A stretch of 5,765 nt of DNA from Planococcus sp. (in: firmicutes). GTDB taxonomy: Bacteria > Bacillota > Bacilli > Bacillales_A > Planococcaceae. Positions 1 to 5,669 of the stretch are shown here, one piece after another. The notes beneath the pieces are model-generated. The model saw only the letters and a list, made by a program, of their open reading frames with translations, had not been told where the DNA came from and ran no database searches. The stretch spans positions 1 to 5,765 of the forward strand of contig JASLAI010000075.1 in NCBI GenBank assembly GCA_030147225.1, given 5' to 3'. Numbering within the stretch: the first letter of the stretch is position 1; each line of letters begins with the position of its first letter. The translations under genes were made by a program, and so were the position numbers.

Positions 1-55
1 GGAGTTGTACTAGCAGTACATCGCCAATTCCCTGTTTATTGTAAAATACATTCAT
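1..55 (-). CDS. ytpR: YtpR, tRNA-binding-domain protein (partial, N-terminus only)
   Basis: Only the first 18 codons are inside the window; the gene runs off the left edge. The ATG at 55-53 overlaps the ytpQ stop codon as ATGA (4 bases shared), and a GAGGAG ribosome site at 72-67 lies inside the end of ytpQ, 11 bases away. The visible protein begins MNVFYNKQGIGDVLLVQL, which matches the start of Bacillus YtpR as I know it. From family knowledge, full-length YtpR is about 200 residues and carries an EMAP/PheT-type tRNA-binding domain; none of that domain is visible here. The overlap with ytpQ indicates co-transcription and translational coupling. Identification rests on the N-terminus plus gene order. 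Confidence 0.85.
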   Translation of the reverse strand, partial: MNVFYNKQGIGDVLLVQL

Positions 56-867
56 TTTCTATCGTTCTCCTCGTTAGGTCTATTTTTTGCCAATATGAAA
101 ATCGGCTCCAATTCATCATTTTCATAAATGAACGATAAGGAAGTGATCGGCACTTTGCCATTGGTAAAGAAATGCATGGCCATTTGTGCAAGCACGTCGT
201 ATCCCGTTTCATTTCGGATATCGCCGATGATCAGTACATCCTGATGAGGTACTGATACCGTCATATCACCTGTAATTTTTGACTTCATTTCTTTTAAGAA
301 AGATTCATTCAAGATTCGTGAAGCGTCATAACCATCGTTTTCGTTGAGGAAATAGAATACATTCCCTGCAACATGGTCTTCTTTTACAGCGGTTTTCAAT
401 TTTCTTACTTGAAATTTCGCAATTTCTTTAATCTGCTCTTCTGTCAGACTTAATGAATTTACCACATTTTCATCAATTAAGCGATAGGTATTCCCTGCAT
501 CCAAAGCAAAATAAATGCGTGTTTCCGCTGTATGTTCAGCTGTAATGAATTTATGTCCTTCGTTGGATTCAGTAGGAAAAGAAGTTGATCGGATGACAGG
601 AAAAATATGTTCAGTTGATTTCATTTCACCTTTTGCTTCTTTTTCCATCGCTTCGAAAGTTTCTGTTATCGTATAGACAATTTCCTGAATTGCTGCATCA
701 CCTTTTGATTCGAATCGGTTAATCACCTGAGGCAGAGAGATGCTCATGCCTTTGCCAAGTTCCTGATGACGGATATGTGCAGTGTCATTTTCACGATCGT
801 AACGCCATTCCAGCTTCCGGCTAGGCATGCGTTCTCTAAGTATATTAAAAAGTTCAGTTGATTTCAT
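52..867 (-). CDS. ytpQ: YtpQ, DUF1444 family protein of unknown function
   Basis: This encodes a 271-residue soluble protein with no signal peptide or membrane segment. It belongs to the DUF1444/YtpQ family, recognised from overall sequence (start MKSTELFNILRERM, then RKLEWRYD) and from its place between ytpP and ytpR. The length is close to the usual family size of about 270. No catalytic motif is apparent and I do not assign a biochemical role. The ATG at 867 is supported by a GTGAGGT ribosome site about 10 bases upstream. The gene follows ytpP after 64 bases that contain a strong hairpin (894-925), so it may be expressed at a different level from ytpP. Its stop overlaps the ytpR start. Confidence 0.9.
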   Translation of the reverse strand: MKSTELFNILRERMPSRKLEWRYDRENDTAHIRHQELGKGMSISLPQVINRFESKGDAAIQEIVYTITETFEAMEKEAKGEMKSTEHIFPVIRSTSFPTESNEGHKFITAEHTAETRIYFALDAGNTYRLIDENVVNSLSLTEEQIKEIAKFQVRKLKTAVKEDHVAGNVFYFLNENDGYDASRILNESFLKEMKSKITGDMTVSVPHQDVLIIGDIRNETGYDVLAQMAMHFFTNGKVPITSLSFIYENDELEPIFILAKNRPNEENDRK

Positions 868-893
868 CGTTGTTTGACCTCACTTTCATAAAT

Positions 894-925
894 AAACGGT
901 TCAGCCCAGTCGAGGCGAACCGTTT
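894..925 (-). terminator. Hairpin between ytpP and ytpQ, probable attenuator or weak terminator
   Basis: A perfect 9-base inverted repeat (AAACGGTTC at 894-902, GAACCGTTT at 917-925) is extended inward by GCC/GGC (904-906 with 914-916) past a single bulged base at 903. This gives a stem of about 12 pairs and a 7-base loop. On the minus strand it is followed by TTTATTTAT, an interrupted T tract, so termination is probably partial. It lies within the 64-base gap between the ytpP stop and the ytpQ start, and ends about 13 bases before the ytpQ ribosome site. It could instead serve as a processing or stability element for the ytpP end of the mRNA. Confidence 0.55.
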
Positions 926-931
926 TCACTG

Positions 932-1249
932 TTATTTTCGCAGGTTCGAAATAAACCCTTCAATCTCTACTTGCGTTTTGCGGTCTTTGCTGACAAAACG
1001 ACCAGTTTCCTGTCCATTTCCATAAGCCAGGAAACTCGGAATACCGTAAACATCTTGTTCTATGCACAAATCGATAAACTGATCGCGATCCACTGATACA
1101 AATTTGTGATCCGGGAAGGATTTTTCAACCTCGGGCATAATTGGATCAATGACACGGCAATCTGGACACCATCCTGCTGTAAACATAAAAATTACAGAAG
1201 ATTCTTTTGTCAACTCGTGAAATTCCTCAGTTGATTGCAAATTTCTCAT
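932..1249 (-). CDS. ytpP: YtpP, thioredoxin-like protein
   Basis: This is a 105-residue single-domain thioredoxin-fold protein, the usual length for the family. The redox motif is W27-C28-P29-D30-C31, and the conserved cis-proline lies in G69-I70-P71-S72. The CPDC centre differs from the CGPC of classical thioredoxin; B. subtilis YtpP is known as a thioredoxin-like protein of unsettled partner. There is no signal peptide, so it is cytoplasmic and should carry out thiol-disulfide exchange. A third cysteine, C62, is outside the active site. The ATG at 1249 has an AGGAGA ribosome site at 1263-1258, 8 bases away, which overlaps the stop codon of the upstream lipoprotein gene. The two are therefore very likely co-transcribed and translationally coupled. 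Confidence 0.93.
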   Translation of the reverse strand: MRNLQSTEEFHELTKESSVIFMFTAGWCPDCRVIDPIMPEVEKSFPDHKFVSVDRDQFIDLCIEQDVYGIPSFLAYGNGQETGRFVSKDRKTQVEIEGFISNLRK

Positions 1250-1261
1250 TTAAGTAGTCTC

Positions 1262-1777
1262 CTATTCATCGCTATCTATTGAGCGTACAGTTTTCATCAT
1301 CCAGTTCATATTCTTTGGAATATCGCTTTCTTGCGTGATGGTTGTCAATTGGACTCCACCTGCACTGACGACCACTTCCAACTGATTTTCTGCAATTTCT
1401 TTAACTGTCGCAAAACCAAAACGGCCATTTTGTTGAAAAGTTTCATCTGCAACCCATTGCTGTTCCGGATCCACTTTTTGCAAGTTGTAGAAAAAAGTGC
1501 TTGAAGCTTTTTCGTTGGGATTAATGAATAAAGCAAAGGAATGGCTGCCTTTTGTAATCAAGCTATCAAGTTCATTCGAATGCTCTTCAATGTCATAGCC
1601 GCGCGGAACGTACAATTCAGTCTGTCCCACAGTTTTATTGACTTCTTCGGGCTCTGACTCAAACGCTTCACGTGCGTTCGATATCCCTTGTACAATCCGC
1701 TCTTCTGGTGTCGGCATACAGCCTGACAATACACCCGATAAAAAGAGCAATCCAAAAATCATTCTATATCGAGGCAC
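1262..1777 (-). CDS. Uncharacterised lipoprotein
   Basis: This is a predicted membrane-anchored lipoprotein of 171 residues that I cannot assign to a named family. A short basic segment (R3, R5) precedes a hydrophobic stretch (about residues 6-17) and an LSGC lipobox, with the lipidated cysteine at C20. That implies export by Sec, cleavage by signal peptidase II and anchoring on the outer face of the membrane. The mature part is about 150 residues, acidic at first (PEERIVQ, EAFESEPEE), with no metal or catalytic motif I recognise. I chose GTG at 1777 as the start because the AGGGGG ribosome site (1790-1785) is 7 bases from it. It is only 1 base from the in-frame ATG at 1783, which would add two residues. 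It sits directly before ytpP, whose ribosome site overlaps its stop. No homologue occurs at this place in B. subtilis as I recall it. Confidence 0.8.
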   Translation of the reverse strand: MPRYRMIFGLLFLSGVLSGCMPTPEERIVQGISNAREAFESEPEEVNKTVGQTELYVPRGYDIEEHSNELDSLITKGSHSFALFINPNEKASSTFFYNLQKVDPEQQWVADETFQQNGRFGFATVKEIAENQLEVVVSAGGVQLTTITQESDIPKNMNWMMKTVRSIDSDE

Positions 1778-1806
1778 ACTCATTCCCCCTAATCTTACTG
1801 CTATTT

Positions 1807-1835
1807 ATTTTAAAGGTGTTTCCAGGGACATGCAA
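1807..1835 (-). promoter_or_regulatory. Candidate sigma-A promoter for lipoprotein-ytpP-ytpQ-ytpR
   Basis: On the minus strand a TTGCAT (1835-1830; 3 of 6 consensus bases) is followed after exactly 17 bases by TAAAAT (1812-1807; 5 of 6). Transcription would begin near 1800, leaving a short leader of roughly 20 bases that includes the AGGGGG ribosome site. The -35 box is weak and overlaps the hairpin at the end of the DUF84 gene. Support comes partly from need: the terminator after ytoP leaves the downstream genes without another obvious promoter. Confidence 0.35.
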
Positions 1836-1851
1836 CTTAATCGCTGTCCCT
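1824..1851 (-). repeat. Inverted repeat spanning the DUF84 stop codon
   Basis: AGGGACA (1824-1830) and TGTCCCT (1845-1851) form a perfect 7-base stem with a 14-base loop containing the DUF84 stop codon (1839-1837). CC/GG pairs could extend it across a two-base bulge. No T run follows on the minus strand, so it is not a standard terminator. It may be chance or a mild mRNA stability element. Confidence 0.35.
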
Positions 1852-2356
1852 CTGGTACTGTCCAATTAATAATTTGACTACATGACTGAACATTTCTCCT
1901 CGATTGACAAAGCCGTCTGTCAATATGCCAACGGCTCCTTTATGGTGGCGGATTCCACTTTCATTCGCGTAGTCATCCATGATTGGACCAAGCTCGGTAC
2001 CATTACGGAGACCTGCTCCAATTTCTTCTGGCAATGGAATCTGGGCACCCGCTGCAGTGAACAGTCGTCCATCCTGAGTCGCCAAAGCGCCCCAGTTGCA
2101 CAAATATAAAATGCCGTCCATTTCATAGACCCCCCCTTCTAAACCGATGGCGAAATCATAATCCCCTAATGCATTTCGAGCTCTGTTTACAGCTCCTTGC
2201 CGCGTTTCCTGTTGGGAAAATGGCTGTGCCGAGACTTCTGATTCAGCATCTACAGCAGATAAATCGGTGGTCCACTCCAGGTTTTTAAGCACACTTGATA
2301 CGGCGTTAATTTTTGCAGGATTTTTTGACGCAATTGCTGCACGATTTTTTTTTCAT
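1837..2356 (-). CDS. DUF84 (YjjX-like) inosine/xanthosine triphosphatase, out of frame at an A9 run near its start
   Basis: The body is a DUF84-family protein, a group that hydrolyses non-canonical purine nucleotides such as ITP and XTP to clean the nucleotide pool. Motifs seen are the N-terminal S-K-N-P-A-K-I-N-A-V, S-A-Q-P-F-S-Q-Q-E-T, the G-L-E-G-G-V core, and KGAVGILTDG. The frame carrying the body is open from the stop at 1837 up to a TGA at 2355. The only in-frame conventional start, GTG at 2292, would give 151 residues and lose the SKNPAKINAV motif. The convincing start is ATG at 2356, with AAGGAA (2370-2365) 8 bases upstream, but it is one base out of frame because of nine A at 2353-2345. 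With eight A the product is 172 residues, MKKNRAAIASKNPAKINAV at its start, a normal family length. As read, translation from 2356 ends after 16 codons. Possible explanations are a sequencing error, a true frameshift, or slippage on the A run. Confidence 0.8.
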
Positions 2357-2372
2357 CTCCACTATTCCTTTC

Positions 2373-2400
2373 AAAAAAAAAGAGCCCGGGGGCACTTTTT
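2373..2400 (-). terminator. Imperfect intrinsic terminator after ytoP
   Basis: On the minus strand AAAAAG-T-GCC pairs with GGC-T-CTTTTT around a 4-base loop, with one central T-T mismatch, and leads into a run of nine T (2381-2373). It overlaps the ytoP stop codon. The mismatch and short GC core suggest incomplete termination. The DUF84 ribosome site starts only a few bases after the T run, so DUF84 either depends on read-through or has a promoter inside ytoP that I did not find. Confidence 0.65.
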
Positions 2401-3472
2401 AGACATTTTGTTTGATGGTTTCAAGCGTTGTACGGTCAGATGCTTTGACAAGTTGGGTCAATAATTCTTTGGCTGCTGCGTAATCATCCGTATGGATAAT
2501 AGACGCCGAAGTATGAATATAGCGGGAACAGATTCCAATTACTGAACTTGGAATTCCTTCGTTTACAGTATGGACGCGCCCGGCATCTGTTCCTCCCTGT
2601 GACACAAAATATTGGTAAGGAATATGATGAGTTTCAGCGGTGTCCAATATGAATTCACGCATGCCGCGATGCGTCACCATACTCTTGTCCAAAATACGCA
2701 ATAAGGTTCCTTTGCCTAGCTGGCCAAATTCATTTTTGTCGCCTGTCGCGTCATTCGCTGGACTGGCATCCAAAGCAAAGAAGAGATCCGGATTGATCAT
2801 TGTCGCAGCTGTTTGAGCTCCACGCAGACCGACTTCCTCCATAACAGTAGCACCGGAAAACAATTGGTTCGGCAATTTTTCGTTCTTTAATTCTTTCAGA
2901 AGCTCAATGGCCAATCCGCAGCCATAACGGTTATCCCATGCTTTTGCCATGACTTTCTTGTCATTTGCCATTGGCGTAAACGGGCTGAACGGAACAATTT
3001 GCTGACCGGGCCGAATGCCCAGTGCCAGCGCATCTTCTCTGTTATCTGCTCCAATATCGATTAGCATGTTTTTGATCTCCATTGGTTTGCTGCGAAGTTC
3101 TTCGCTTAATAGATGTGGGGGAATTGAACCGATGACGCCTGGAATTGCCGTCTCTCCAACCACGATATCTACACGCGTCGCCAGCATCACCTGGTTCCAC
3201 CAGCCGCCTAAAGGCTGAAAACGGATCATGCCATTATCAGTGATTTGCGTCACCATGAAACCTACTTCATCCATATGTCCCGCAACCATGATCCGTGGAC
3301 CATCGCTTTGGCCTTCTTTCACGCCAAAAACGCTGCCGAGCTTATCTTGAATCAATCGATCGGATACTTTTTCCAGTTCCTGCCGCATAAATTTGCGCAC
3401 AGCGTGTTCATTGCCCGGAGCTCCTGGCAGTTCTGTTAAAGTTTTAAACATTTCACGAGTTTCAGCATTCAT
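2399..3472 (-). CDS. ytoP: M42 family metallo-aminopeptidase YtoP
   Basis: This is a 357-residue cytoplasmic dinuclear-metal aminopeptidase of the M42 (glutamyl aminopeptidase/FrvX/deblocking aminopeptidase) family; it removes N-terminal residues from peptides. The expected metal-site residues are all present: H66 and D68 in GHMDEVGF, D180 in AWDNRYG, E212-E213 in MEEVGLRG (general base and ligand), D235 in ALDASP, and H320 in SRYIHTSAS. The length matches the family. A longer frame back to TTG at 3502 exists, but AGGAGG (3487-3482) lies inside it, 9 bases before the ATG at 3472. That ATG is therefore the start. The gene is transcribed away from ytzB across a region of about 300 bases and ends at a terminator. 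The exact substrate cannot be read from the sequence. Confidence 0.95.
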   Translation of the reverse strand: MNAETREMFKTLTELPGAPGNEHAVRKFMRQELEKVSDRLIQDKLGSVFGVKEGQSDGPRIMVAGHMDEVGFMVTQITDNGMIRFQPLGGWWNQVMLATRVDIVVGETAIPGVIGSIPPHLLSEELRSKPMEIKNMLIDIGADNREDALALGIRPGQQIVPFSPFTPMANDKKVMAKAWDNRYGCGLAIELLKELKNEKLPNQLFSGATVMEEVGLRGAQTAATMINPDLFFALDASPANDATGDKNEFGQLGKGTLLRILDKSMVTHRGMREFILDTAETHHIPYQYFVSQGGTDAGRVHTVNEGIPSSVIGICSRYIHTSASIIHTDDYAAAKELLTQLVKASDRTTLETIKQNV

Positions 3473-3487
3473 ATCAAAATTCCTCCT

Positions 3488-3716
3488 ATGTAAGTAAACC
3501 AATTGTTTGTCAACAGTCTTGTTTTGTTTTGCGTATTTTGGAAATCAGATCTTGCGAACTGTCATCCATTAAAGCTCCAGAAGAACCTATTACTAACTTT
3601 GAGCATATTGATTTGGAATTGCAATTAAATCACTTTCATTAAGTTTAGAGCTTTTATCAGACAATTTCCAGTTTTATATTTCGTTTTTCGAAAGAGCCAT
3701 GACTACCATGCTTTCA
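3488..3716. other. Divergent intergenic region between ytoP and ytzB, no firm gene
   Basis: About 300 bases separate the ytoP and ytzB starts. It is A+T-rich and holds the ytzB promoter at its right end (annotated separately). I found no convincing ytoP promoter. A TTGACA on the minus strand (3513-3508) has only CATAGG at the right spacing, and that overlaps the ytoP ribosome site. The one coding-like stretch is a minus-strand open frame ending at TGA 3512-3510, which includes a 19-codon micro-ORF from ATG 3569 with GGAG five bases upstream. It may be a leader peptide, a gene remnant or chance. No tRNA, riboswitch or long inverted repeat was seen. Confidence 0.5.
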
Positions 3717-3746
3717 TTTCATCCTTTAAAATATTTATGGTACAAT
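3717..3746 (+). promoter_or_regulatory. Promoter of ytzB
   Basis: TACAAT at 3741-3746 is a 5-of-6 match to the sigma-A -10 box. It is preceded by TG one base upstream (TATGGTACAAT), an extended -10 typical of Gram-positive promoters. A weak -35, TTTCAT at 3717-3722, lies 18 bases upstream. Transcription would start near 3753, just ahead of the GAGGAGGG ribosome site. Confidence 0.6.
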
Positions 3747-3774
3747 TTATCCAGTAAGCAGAGGAGGGATTTTA

Positions 3775-4089
3775 GTGAAAAATCGTGATTTACTTATTGG
3801 CTTCGCTACAGGAGTAGCAGCAACATATTTGGTAAAAGAAGTTTACGATCGCAAAGCAAAGCTATATCCAGCAGATAATGTCTTAAAAGAAGTCAAATCT
3901 GCATTTAAAGAAGAAGGACCAATCGATGGCTCTTGGATTTTCATGAAAACCGAGCCTCATAAGCAACATGCTTTAACAACTGAAGTTTATAAAGGCGGCA
4001 TCACTCGCCACAAAGAAGACGAACTTCAGCAATTTGAATTTTTGGCTGACGCTTATACAGGCGCAGTCATCGAAGTAAAACAAGTGTAA
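3775..4089 (+). CDS. ytzB: YtzB-like PepSY-domain membrane-anchored small protein
   Basis: This 104-residue protein starts at GTG 3775 with a strong GAGGAGGG ribosome site (3761-3768) 6 bases upstream. Residues 5-20 (LLIGFATGVAATYLV) form a single hydrophobic segment followed by basic residues, which suggests an N-terminal membrane anchor or uncleaved signal. The remainder, about residues 35-103 (ADNVLKEVKSAFKEEGPIDG, then FLADAYTGAVIEVKQV), resembles a PepSY domain: a helix, then a strand pair ending in a D-x-x-T-G-x-V-I motif. PepSY domains are thought to inhibit peptidases or to act at the cell surface; a link to the neighbouring peptidase YtoP is only suggested by position. It is the sole plus-strand gene here, with its own promoter and terminator, and matches B. 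subtilis ytzB in location. Confidence 0.85.
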   Translation: MKNRDLLIGFATGVAATYLVKEVYDRKAKLYPADNVLKEVKSAFKEEGPIDGSWIFMKTEPHKQHALTTEVYKGGITRHKEDELQQFEFLADAYTGAVIEVKQV

Positions 4090-4091
4090 AC

Positions 4092-4121
4092 AAAAAAAGG
4101 AGCCGGCCGGCTCCTTTTTTT
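4092..4121. terminator. Bidirectional terminator shared by ytzB and ytnP
   Basis: This is a perfect 30-base palindrome: seven A, GGAGCCGGCCGGCTCC, seven T. It gives a GC-rich stem with A and T runs on either side, so it works as an intrinsic terminator in both directions. It begins just after the ytzB stop and overlaps the ytnP stop codon (4122-4120), neatly closing two convergent genes. Confidence 0.93.
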
Positions 4122-4974
4122 ATAGGACTTTTTCTTTGTGTACAAGTGATTCGACTATTTCTTTTCCATCCGCGCTCCATTTAAGGATGCGGTAATACGC
4201 ATCGTGATAAAAACTGAAATAATAACCATTTTCCAGGGCTTCCCTCATCAGCTTTTCTTTGGCATAGATTGAATCCATCGGATAATCATCGAAGGCTAAT
4301 ACCCATAAAGGATTCTGATGGGCATGCGTCGGCATGATATCCGCCATATGCAAGATGGTTTCGTTGCCCCTCGTCATTTTGATGACACTATGGCCATTTG
4401 AATGGCCACCGGTATGTATCAAGCTTATGGCGTCGAACAAGGTTTTATCGCTTTCAAATGTTTCAACCTGATCGACTATCGGCTCCCAATTTTCTTTCCA
4501 ATAGGTATTGCGTGAACGGATATTCGGGTGCTGCATTTCATTCCATTCTATTGCGGACACATGGATTTTGGCATTCGGAAAAGCAGAAACCAATTCTTCT
4601 CCCTGCCATTTCGTCAAGCCCGCCGCATGGTCTCCGTGAAGATGAGTCATTAGAACAGTGTCAATATCTTCAACTGTTAAGCCAAGCTCTGCCAAATCCT
4701 CTTCTACTCGCGACTGTTCAGATACGCCTAGATTACGCATTTGACGCTCCGTCAACTTGCCGGACCCCAGACCGCTGTCGATTAAGATGTTATGACCTTC
4801 AAATTGAACCAGGATCGGATGCGTTGGCAATTCGATTTGATTCTTTTCATTGGCCGGATAACGTTTTGACCAAATGACTTTTGGTACTACCCCAAACATC
4901 GTACCGCCATCCAAAAAGGTTGTTCCCCCATCAAGCCAGGTTAGATTCATGTCGTGAAATTGAAATTTCTGCAT
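4120..4974 (-). CDS. ytnP: YtnP, metallo-beta-lactamase-fold lactonase (quorum-quenching type)
   Basis: This is a 284-residue cytoplasmic metallo-beta-lactamase-fold hydrolase. The zinc motif H111-L-H113-G-D115-H116 is intact, followed by GGHSNGH (H191/H195), D212 in HMADIMPTH, and H257 in FYHDAYY. That is the full ligand set of AiiA-like two-metal lactonases. The N-terminal [20 protein letters not shown] segment is characteristic of YtnP. B. subtilis YtnP has been reported as a lactonase-like protein that interferes with signalling and development in Streptomyces; the substrate here is inferred. A longer frame extends to 5064 inside trmB. I chose ATG 4974 because AAGGGGG (4989-4983) lies 8 bases upstream and the family length fits. 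It lies 22 bases after trmB, almost certainly in one transcript, and ends in the bidirectional terminator. Confidence 0.92.
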   Translation of the reverse strand: MQKFQFHDMNLTWLDGGTTFLDGGTMFGVVPKVIWSKRYPANEKNQIELPTHPILVQFEGHNILIDSGLGSGKLTERQMRNLGVSEQSRVEEDLAELGLTVEDIDTVLMTHLHGDHAAGLTKWQGEELVSAFPNAKIHVSAIEWNEMQHPNIRSRNTYWKENWEPIVDQVETFESDKTLFDAISLIHTGGHSNGHSVIKMTRGNETILHMADIMPTHAHQNPLWVLAFDDYPMDSIYAKEKLMREALENGYYFSFYHDAYYRILKWSADGKEIVESLVHKEKVL

Positions 4975-4996
4975 TCCCTTTTCCCCCTTGTCATGA

Positions 4997-5647
4997 TCAG
5001 CTAACTGAAAACTGCGCTTCCAACCGGTAAATCGGCTGGCCTTTTTTCGAAAATTTTTCTTCATACTCCGTCATAATATTCCATTCAGGTTCATTGTCAT
5101 GAAGATCCAATGATACATCCTTTAATAACATACCATATTCAGAAATGCTCGTGAGTGAATATTCAAAAAGTTTCCGGTTGTCCGTCTTGAAATGAATTTC
5201 ACCTTTTTCCGGCAAAATACTCTCATATAGTTTTAGAAAAGATTCATGCGTCAATCGGCGTTTGGCGTGCCGTGTTTTTGGCCAAGGATCTGAAAAGTTC
5301 AGATACAATCTGTCCACTTCTGCCTTTTCGAAATAATCGGCAATGTCTTTTGCATTCACTTTTAACAGTCGAAGATTGGGTATGCCTTTCTCTTCTTCTA
5401 GAATGGTTTCAAGAGCCGTAACGATTACGCTATCGAACAATTCAATGCCAATGTAGTTGATTTCCGGATTGGCTTTTGCCATGCCGATGATAAAACGGCC
5501 TTTTCCTGTACCGGCTTCGATATGAAGCGGCTGTTTATTTCCGAAGATTTCCTGCCATTTTCCTTTTTGCTGTTGTGGGTCCGGTATTACGATATCTGGG
5601 TGGGAATCGATTAAATCGGCTGCCCATGGTTTAAAACGTGATCTCAT
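4997..5647 (-). CDS. trmB: TrmB, tRNA (guanine-N7-)-methyltransferase
   Basis: This 216-residue enzyme uses S-adenosylmethionine to methylate G46 in the variable loop of tRNAs to m7G. The SAM-binding motif is E44-A-G-T-G-K-G50, with acidic E69 after the second strand (YIGIEL). The family hallmark [17 protein letters not shown] spans 117-133 with D120 and the basic tRNA-contacting residues. TDNR (155-158) and the C-terminal TEYEEKF (193-199) complete the signature. Length equals B. subtilis TrmB (YtmQ, about 213). The ATG at 5647 has AGAGGA about 7 bases upstream. The second base position of the glycine loop is alanine (EAGTGKG rather than the common EIGCGKG/EVGTGKG), a conservative change. 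It is the first clear gene of a minus-strand unit with ytnP. Confidence 0.96.
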   Translation of the reverse strand: MRSRFKPWAADLIDSHPDIVIPDPQQQKGKWQEIFGNKQPLHIEAGTGKGRFIIGMAKANPEINYIGIELFDSVIVTALETILEEEKGIPNLRLLKVNAKDIADYFEKAEVDRLYLNFSDPWPKTRHAKRRLTHESFLKLYESILPEKGEIHFKTDNRKLFEYSLTSISEYGMLLKDVSLDLHDNEPEWNIMTEYEEKFSKKGQPIYRLEAQFSVS

Positions 5648-5669
5648 GTTTCATCCTCTTTCTATTTCA

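Noticed and set aside
1638..1877. Plus-strand frames across the lipoprotein start and DUF84 end
   Set aside because: They have no ribosome site, lie antisense to genes with recognisable features (lipobox, DUF84 motifs), and cross a promoter-like intergenic region.
2306..2356. 16-residue cysteine-containing peptide from ATG 2356 as a real small protein
   Set aside because: Its CSNCVKKSC pattern is just the DUF84 N-terminus (SKNPAK) read one base out of frame, so the frameshift explanation is better.
3473..3502. TTG start extending YtoP by ten residues
   Set aside because: The extension encodes the AGGAGG ribosome site of the ATG at 3472, and the M42 family does not need it.
3485..3513. TTGACA on the minus strand as the ytoP -35 box
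   Set aside because: At 17-base spacing the -10 would be CATAGG, a poor match overlapping the ribosome site and leaving almost no leader.
3679..3693. Small hairpin TTTCG-TTTTT-CGAAA in the ytoP-ytzB gap
   Set aside because: It has only five pairs, A+T-rich, with no following T run; this is expected by chance.
4398..4877. Plus-strand open frame of 159 residues
   Set aside because: It lies wholly antisense to ytnP, whose zinc-binding motifs are intact. It has no ribosome site, and its composition (many H, R, L, S, P) is typical of a shadow frame.
4880..4935. Repeated LDGGT in the YtnP N-terminus as a tandem duplication
   Set aside because: The doubled motif is characteristic of the YtnP family, and the codons of the two copies differ.
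4975..5064. ATG at 5064 extending YtnP by 30 residues into trmB
   Set aside because: A good ribosome site serves ATG 4974, and the extension is a basic, shadow-like reading of the trmB end.
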